Origin: Novosphingobium flavum
GTDB taxonomy: Bacteria; Pseudomonadota; Alphaproteobacteria; Sphingomonadales; Sphingomonadaceae
DNA: 64,000 bases
NCBI RefSeq assembly: GCF_014230315.1
Contig: NZ_JACLAW010000013.1
Span: 78,747 to 142,746 of the forward strand
Reading direction: 5' to 3'
Below, piece after piece: positions 60,616 through 64,000 of the stretch. The notes under the pieces are model-generated. The model did no database searches. It saw only the letters and a program-made list of their open reading frames with translations, and was not told the DNA's origin. How positions within the stretch are numbered: the first letter of the stretch is position 1; the number at the start of each line of letters is the position of its first letter. The translations under genes and the position numbers were made by a program.

Positions 60616-63516
60616 TCAGAATTTCGCCCGAACGCCGATGTTGAAGGCTCTCCCGACCACGTCATCGCCGGCCACGAAGCCGTCACGCAGACCCGCGCGG
60701 CTGCCGTTGGTGATGTAACCGCCGGCCGGGGGGCGCGCATTGAACAGGTTCTCGATCGTGAAGACGACCTGCGCCTTCCCCGAGCCCGCCCCGATATCGG
60801 CCGTGAAGCTGAGCGAGGTCGTGGCGAAGGGCGAGATGCGGTTGTCGACGATGGTCACAGTCGGGTCGCCGCTCTGTTTCATCGCCCCGCGCCACTTCTC
60901 GAGGATGTCCACGGTGAAGTGCTCGGCAGGCTGGAACCGGAAGAAGCCGGCGATGCGCAGCGGAGCCGCCGGGTTGAAGCCCGAGGGGCCGAATCCCGCG
61001 CTGCCCTGGTCGATCGTCGGCGAGCCGGGGGTCACATAGTAGATGTGCGGCTGGTAGGCAGCCATCAGGCGCAGGTTCATCGGGCCCCCGAACAGTTCGC
61101 CGGAATAGTTCACCTCGGCGTCGATGCCCTTGGTCGAGATCGCGGCGAGGTTGAGATAGGCGCCGTACCAGGTGGTGACTGCGTTACTGGTGGCCATGTT
61201 CGCCGCGGTCCGGCTGTAACCGCCCGGCCGTGCCTGCAAGGTGCAGAAGTACGAGGTGCCGCCGCTGTCGTAGCACGCATTCTGGAGCGACGGGGCATTG
61301 CCCGAAATCGTCGCGATCGCGTTGGCGATACGGATGGAATAGGCATCGACCGTGAAGCTTAGACGAGGCGTGGGCCGCCAGACCATACCGGCGGTCCAGG
61401 TATGCGCCACTTCGGCGGTCAACGTCGGATTGCCGAAGGTGACGATCGGGGCGAACGAGGTCGGCCCGCCGGTCAGCAGAAGGTCCTGGGTCGTGACCTG
61501 GATGGTCGAGGCCGGGGCGAAGAGTTCGTAGAGCGTGGGCGCGCGGATATCGCGCGAGTGCGTCGCGCGGAAGCGCAGATTGTCGCTGACCCGCCATTCG
61601 CCGCCGATCTTCCAGGTCCAGTAGTTTCCGCTGGTGTCGTAATGGGTGTAACGGGCCGCGCCGTTGAGGCTCAGCTCCTGGACCAGAGGCACATCCTTGA
61701 GCAGGGGAATCTCGACCTCGATCGCCCCTTCCGACACGGACTGGCTGATCTTCGGGTTGTCCGGGAAGGTGAAGTCCGAGATCGTCGCGGTCGACGAGCA
61801 GTTGAAGCGCAGACCCGTGCAATCACGCAGGTCGGTCGGGTGCAGGCTGCTCTTGGCGCTGAAGGCAAGGCGCCGCCATTCGGCCGAGAGGGCGACCTTC
61901 ACCGGACCGGCCCAAGAGGAGAAGGGCGAGCCGGCAATGTGGGCGGTCACGTCGTTCTGGCGAGTGACCGCGCGATAAGTGCTGGAGGTGAGGATGTAGT
62001 TGAGCGAGGCTTGACTGGCCGCGCCCTGACCGAAGGGATTGTAGGGCACACAACCCTGCGCCACCGGCGCGGTGGGGTTGGTGATGGTGATGTTGCAGAC
62101 GATCTGGTTTGACGAATTGGTCACCGCGTCGAGCGCGGCTGCAAGCCGCTGGTAATCCGGGTTGTTGTTGAGCGTGACGTTGAGGATTGACTGGTTGTAG
62201 CTGTAGTTGACGCCCCACTGCCAGTCCTTCCCGAACGAACCGTCGAGGCCGCCCGAAATGATCCACTGATCGGACAGCGACCGGGAATCCAGTCGGGTGT
62301 TGTTGCCACCGAGTTGGCTGAGCAGGAAGGTGGACTGGTTGGCGTTGGCCAATTGCGTACGATAGGTTTGCGCCAGGAACGGATCAGTCGCGCTGATCGT
62401 GACCCTGTTCAGGCGCAGCGGGTCGGACCAGTTCTGGTTGAGCTTGTGGTTGCCGCTGACCTGGACATAGGCCTTCAGCGCGTCGGACACCTCGTAGTCG
62501 AACCGGCCAAAGAACTGGTGGGCATAGAGCTTGCCGGCGAGGGTGGCATCGAAGTAGCCGCCTTCGCCGCCGACCTGAATGCCAGACGATCCGGTCGTGG
62601 TCCCGTTCTGGAAGGCATGGAGCGTGCCGTCGGTCCCGAACACCTGGTTTGCGAACAGTCCATTGGTGATCAGACCGCCGAACGGAAAGCCGGCCTGGCG
62701 CAGATTTCTCTGCAGCAGATAAGGATTTGTGGAGGTACCCGCGCCGGTCATGCCAATCTGGTTGAGGAACGAGCGATCGGAGCGCGCGGGGATGCCTTCG
62801 TTGAGGATGTATTCGTAGCTGGCCTCGAAATGAGCACGGTTGTCGAGCAGATTGCGGCCATAGGCCACGCCCGCCTGCACCTTGCGCGCATCGCCCAGTT
62901 GCGAAATGCCGGAATTGGCCTGGAGGCGAAGGCCCTGAAACTTCTTGTCGAGGATGTAGTTCACGACACCGGCGACAGCGTCAGAACCATAAACAGCAGA
63001 TACGCCGCCCGTCACGGTGTCGACCCGCTGGATCAGCATCTGGGGCATGATATCGACATCGACGATGTTGTTGAAGCTGGTCGGCGGTACGCGATAGCCG
63101 TCAAGCAAGACGAGGGTCCGGTTGGGGCCGAGGTTACGCAGGTTCAACTGATTGGCATTGCCGTTGCCGCCCACCGTCGGTCCGGTGGTCGACGGGTTGC
63201 TGGTGGTGCCCTTCGACCCGGCGAAGACCGGGAGGATGCTTAACGCCTCGGACAGGACGCCCGGACGCATCTGCAGGATGTCCTGGGTCTGGACAACCGT
63301 GACCGGCGAAGGGCTTTCATTGCCATTGCGGACGATCCGCGATCCAGTGACGACAATGGCCTCCGAAGCGGGTGCTTCGCTTGATCCGGGGTTCTCCTGA
63401 TTGCCGCTCATTGTCTGCGAGAAGGCAAGTTCAGGTTGGATCAGCGAGAGAAGGCAGGCGCCGCCAAGCAGTTTTGCCGTGAGCTTGAAGCTGGATTCTA
63501 GCCGCGCAGAAGGCAT
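60616..63516 (-). CDS. TonB-dependent outer-membrane receptor, long form
   Basis: The protein has 966 aa. A signal peptide (LLGGACLLSLIQPELAFSQ) precedes a plug with EAIVVTGSRIVRNG (TonB-box-like), ILQMRPGVLSEALSILPVF, LNLRNLGPNRTLVLLDGYRVPP and GVSAVYGSDAVAGVVNYILDKKFQG. A long barrel follows with a C-terminal Phe (GVRAKF). The VLLDGYRVPP and GSDAVAGVVNYI motifs define the large sphingomonad/Caulobacter receptor group for complex organic substrates. GGGGAAG precedes the ATG. It is the first gene on the far side of the ligAB/MFS block, so uptake of an aromatic oligomer or ester is plausible. Confidence 0.92.
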   Translation of the reverse strand: MPSARLESSFKLTAKLLGGACLLSLIQPELAFSQTMSGNQENPGSSEAPASEAIVVTGSRIVRNGNESPSPVTVVQTQDILQMRPGVLSEALSILPVFAGSKGTTSNPSTTGPTVGGNGNANQLNLRNLGPNRTLVLLDGYRVPPTSFNNIVDVDIMPQMLIQRVDTVTGGVSAVYGSDAVAGVVNYILDKKFQGLRLQANSGISQLGDARKVQAGVAYGRNLLDNRAHFEASYEYILNEGIPARSDRSFLNQIGMTGAGTSTNPYLLQRNLRQAGFPFGGLITNGLFANQVFGTDGTLHAFQNGTTTGSSGIQVGGEGGYFDATLAGKLYAHQFFGRFDYEVSDALKAYVQVSGNHKLNQNWSDPLRLNRVTISATDPFLAQTYRTQLANANQSTFLLSQLGGNNTRLDSRSLSDQWIISGGLDGSFGKDWQWGVNYSYNQSILNVTLNNNPDYQRLAAALDAVTNSSNQIVCNITITNPTAPVAQGCVPYNPFGQGAASQASLNYILTSSTYRAVTRQNDVTAHIAGSPFSSWAGPVKVALSAEWRRLAFSAKSSLHPTDLRDCTGLRFNCSSTATISDFTFPDNPKISQSVSEGAIEVEIPLLKDVPLVQELSLNGAARYTHYDTSGNYWTWKIGGEWRVSDNLRFRATHSRDIRAPTLYELFAPASTIQVTTQDLLLTGGPTSFAPIVTFGNPTLTAEVAHTWTAGMVWRPTPRLSFTVDAYSIRIANAIATISGNAPSLQNACYDSGGTSYFCTLQARPGGYSRTAANMATSNAVTTWYGAYLNLAAISTKGIDAEVNYSGELFGGPMNLRLMAAYQPHIYYVTPGSPTIDQGSAGFGPSGFNPAAPLRIAGFFRFQPAEHFTVDILEKWRGAMKQSGDPTVTIVDNRISPFATTSLSFTADIGAGSGKAQVVFTIENLFNARPPAGGYITNGSRAGLRDGFVAGDDVVGRAFNIGVRAKF

Positions 63517-63798
63517 TTGATCTTCCCCATCATTTATAGTTTTTCGAGCAATTTGGCTGATTACGTGGCGCGTGATCGGGTAATACGGTTCGCCTTCGTG
63601 CTGAAGCCGTGCGGCAACAATGCGTGTGGCGCCCGTCTCTGATTGCCCAGATCGGCGTGTTTTCTCGGGGGAGGCTATGATTTGCCGGGCGGCACAGGAA
63701 TTACGAAAATGACGATATGGCTATAGGCAATTGTCAGGTGTGTGCCGGCGTGGGACCGATCGTCCGGTAAGTCGGTTTGATGCCTGCGAATGGTAGAC
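63517..63798. promoter_or_regulatory. Leader upstream of the long TonB receptor gene
   Basis: No gene is seen. ATGGCTATAGGCAA at about 63718-63730 is an imperfect copy of the GGCTATAGCC box found at other promoters of this region, about 205 bp upstream of the start. Confidence 0.35.
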
Positions 63799-63840
63799 AA
63801 GCCAGACACCGCCGACCTTGCGGTTGGCGGTGTCTGGCTT
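63799..63840. terminator. Terminator after malate synthase G
   Basis: AAGCCAGACACCGCC (63799-63813) and GGCGGTGTCTGGCTT (63826-63840) are 15-bp perfect arms with a 12-nt loop. It lies 21 bp beyond the minus-strand stop at 63862. Confidence 0.8.
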
Positions 63841-63861
63841 CTCAACTTACTGATCTTGCAG

Positions 63862-64000
63862 TCAGTTCAGAGATTTTGCCTTGTGGCGGAAGCTGTGGAG
63901 CAGCGGCTCGGTATAGCCGCTGGGCTGGCTGACCCCTTCGAACACCAGCGCGCGGGCGGCCTGGAAGGCGAGGCTGCGTTCCGGATCGGTCGCCATCGGG
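63862..64000 (-). CDS. glcB: Malate synthase G, C-terminal end (partial)
   Basis: Forty-five complete codons before the TGA at 63864-63862 are present; the gene continues past the right edge. The sequence reads [20 protein letters not shown], then [20 protein letters not shown], the highly conserved malate synthase G terminus ([14 protein letters not shown]). The enzyme condenses glyoxylate and acetyl-CoA. It is probably a housekeeping gene bordering the catabolic region. Confidence 0.88.
   Translation of the reverse strand, partial: PMATDPERSLAFQAARALVFEGVSQPSGYTEPLLHSFRHKAKSLN

Overview
The window looks like chromosome of a high-GC alphaproteobacterium of the sphingomonad type (Novosphingobium/Sphingobium-like). 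The evidence is the hflK-hflC-degP block, two long TonB-dependent receptors, LigM-like tetrahydrofolate-dependent O-demethylases and LigAB extradiol dioxygenase genes, with GC-biased codons almost throughout. Placement is inferred from gene content only.

Layout. (1) 1-13.9 kb is housekeeping: the end of an unidentified gene, a GAF-GGDEF diguanylate cyclase, degP/hflC/hflK on the minus strand, then mrp, an orphan isoquinoline-oxidoreductase-like molybdoprotein and ferrochelatase as a tight plus-strand run. These are followed by a small membrane protein, a DUF1674 (SDHAF4-like) mini-gene, rsmB, msrA, an N-carbamoylputrescine amidase, folK and tRNA-Lys(TTT). (2) 13.9-25.4 kb is accessory. A large serine recombinase with its DUF2924 and DUF3489 companions lies just downstream of the tRNA, among several long perfect palindromes. 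YceI and a PQQ-type sugar dehydrogenase lipoprotein follow. Next comes a four-gene, translationally coupled minus-strand operon: adenine methyltransferase, a protein with two GHKL ATPase domains and a histidine-kinase core, a receiver-like protein and an unknown protein. An HNH-type gene lies upstream of it. This operon is the best candidate for an undescribed system, possibly anti-phage or epigenetic.

(3) 25.9-63.5 kb is a large catabolic region apparently aimed at methoxylated or carboxylated aromatics. It holds two LigM-like O-demethylases and a C1-folate operon (metF-like, purU, folD, folB-like) that would take the methyl group from methyl-THF to formate and may help supply folate. It also holds LigA/LigB ring cleavage, a Rieske oxygenase with a separate VanB-like reductase, and a flavin-dependent (LLM) monooxygenase with its flavin reductase. 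Further members are a cupin, a creatinase-like protein, GlcG, an SDR, a SnoaL-like protein, a carboxylesterase, an alpha/beta hydrolase, malic enzyme, two orphan TctC-type binding proteins, three MFS transporters and two TonB receptors. Regulators are one MarR, one GntR/FCD and two LysR proteins, each next to the transcription unit it probably controls. Several repeated operator-like motifs can be read directly: TTGGATAC boxes, GGCTATAGCC palindromes and TATA-CCCCC-T boxes. The malic enzyme reading frame has an in-frame stop in its N-terminal leader.

(4) The right edge is the C-terminal end of malate synthase G on the minus strand. Ring-cleavage products and acetyl units would enter central metabolism through such enzymes, but the lower LigJ/LigU/LigK steps of the 4,5-cleavage pathway are not in this window.
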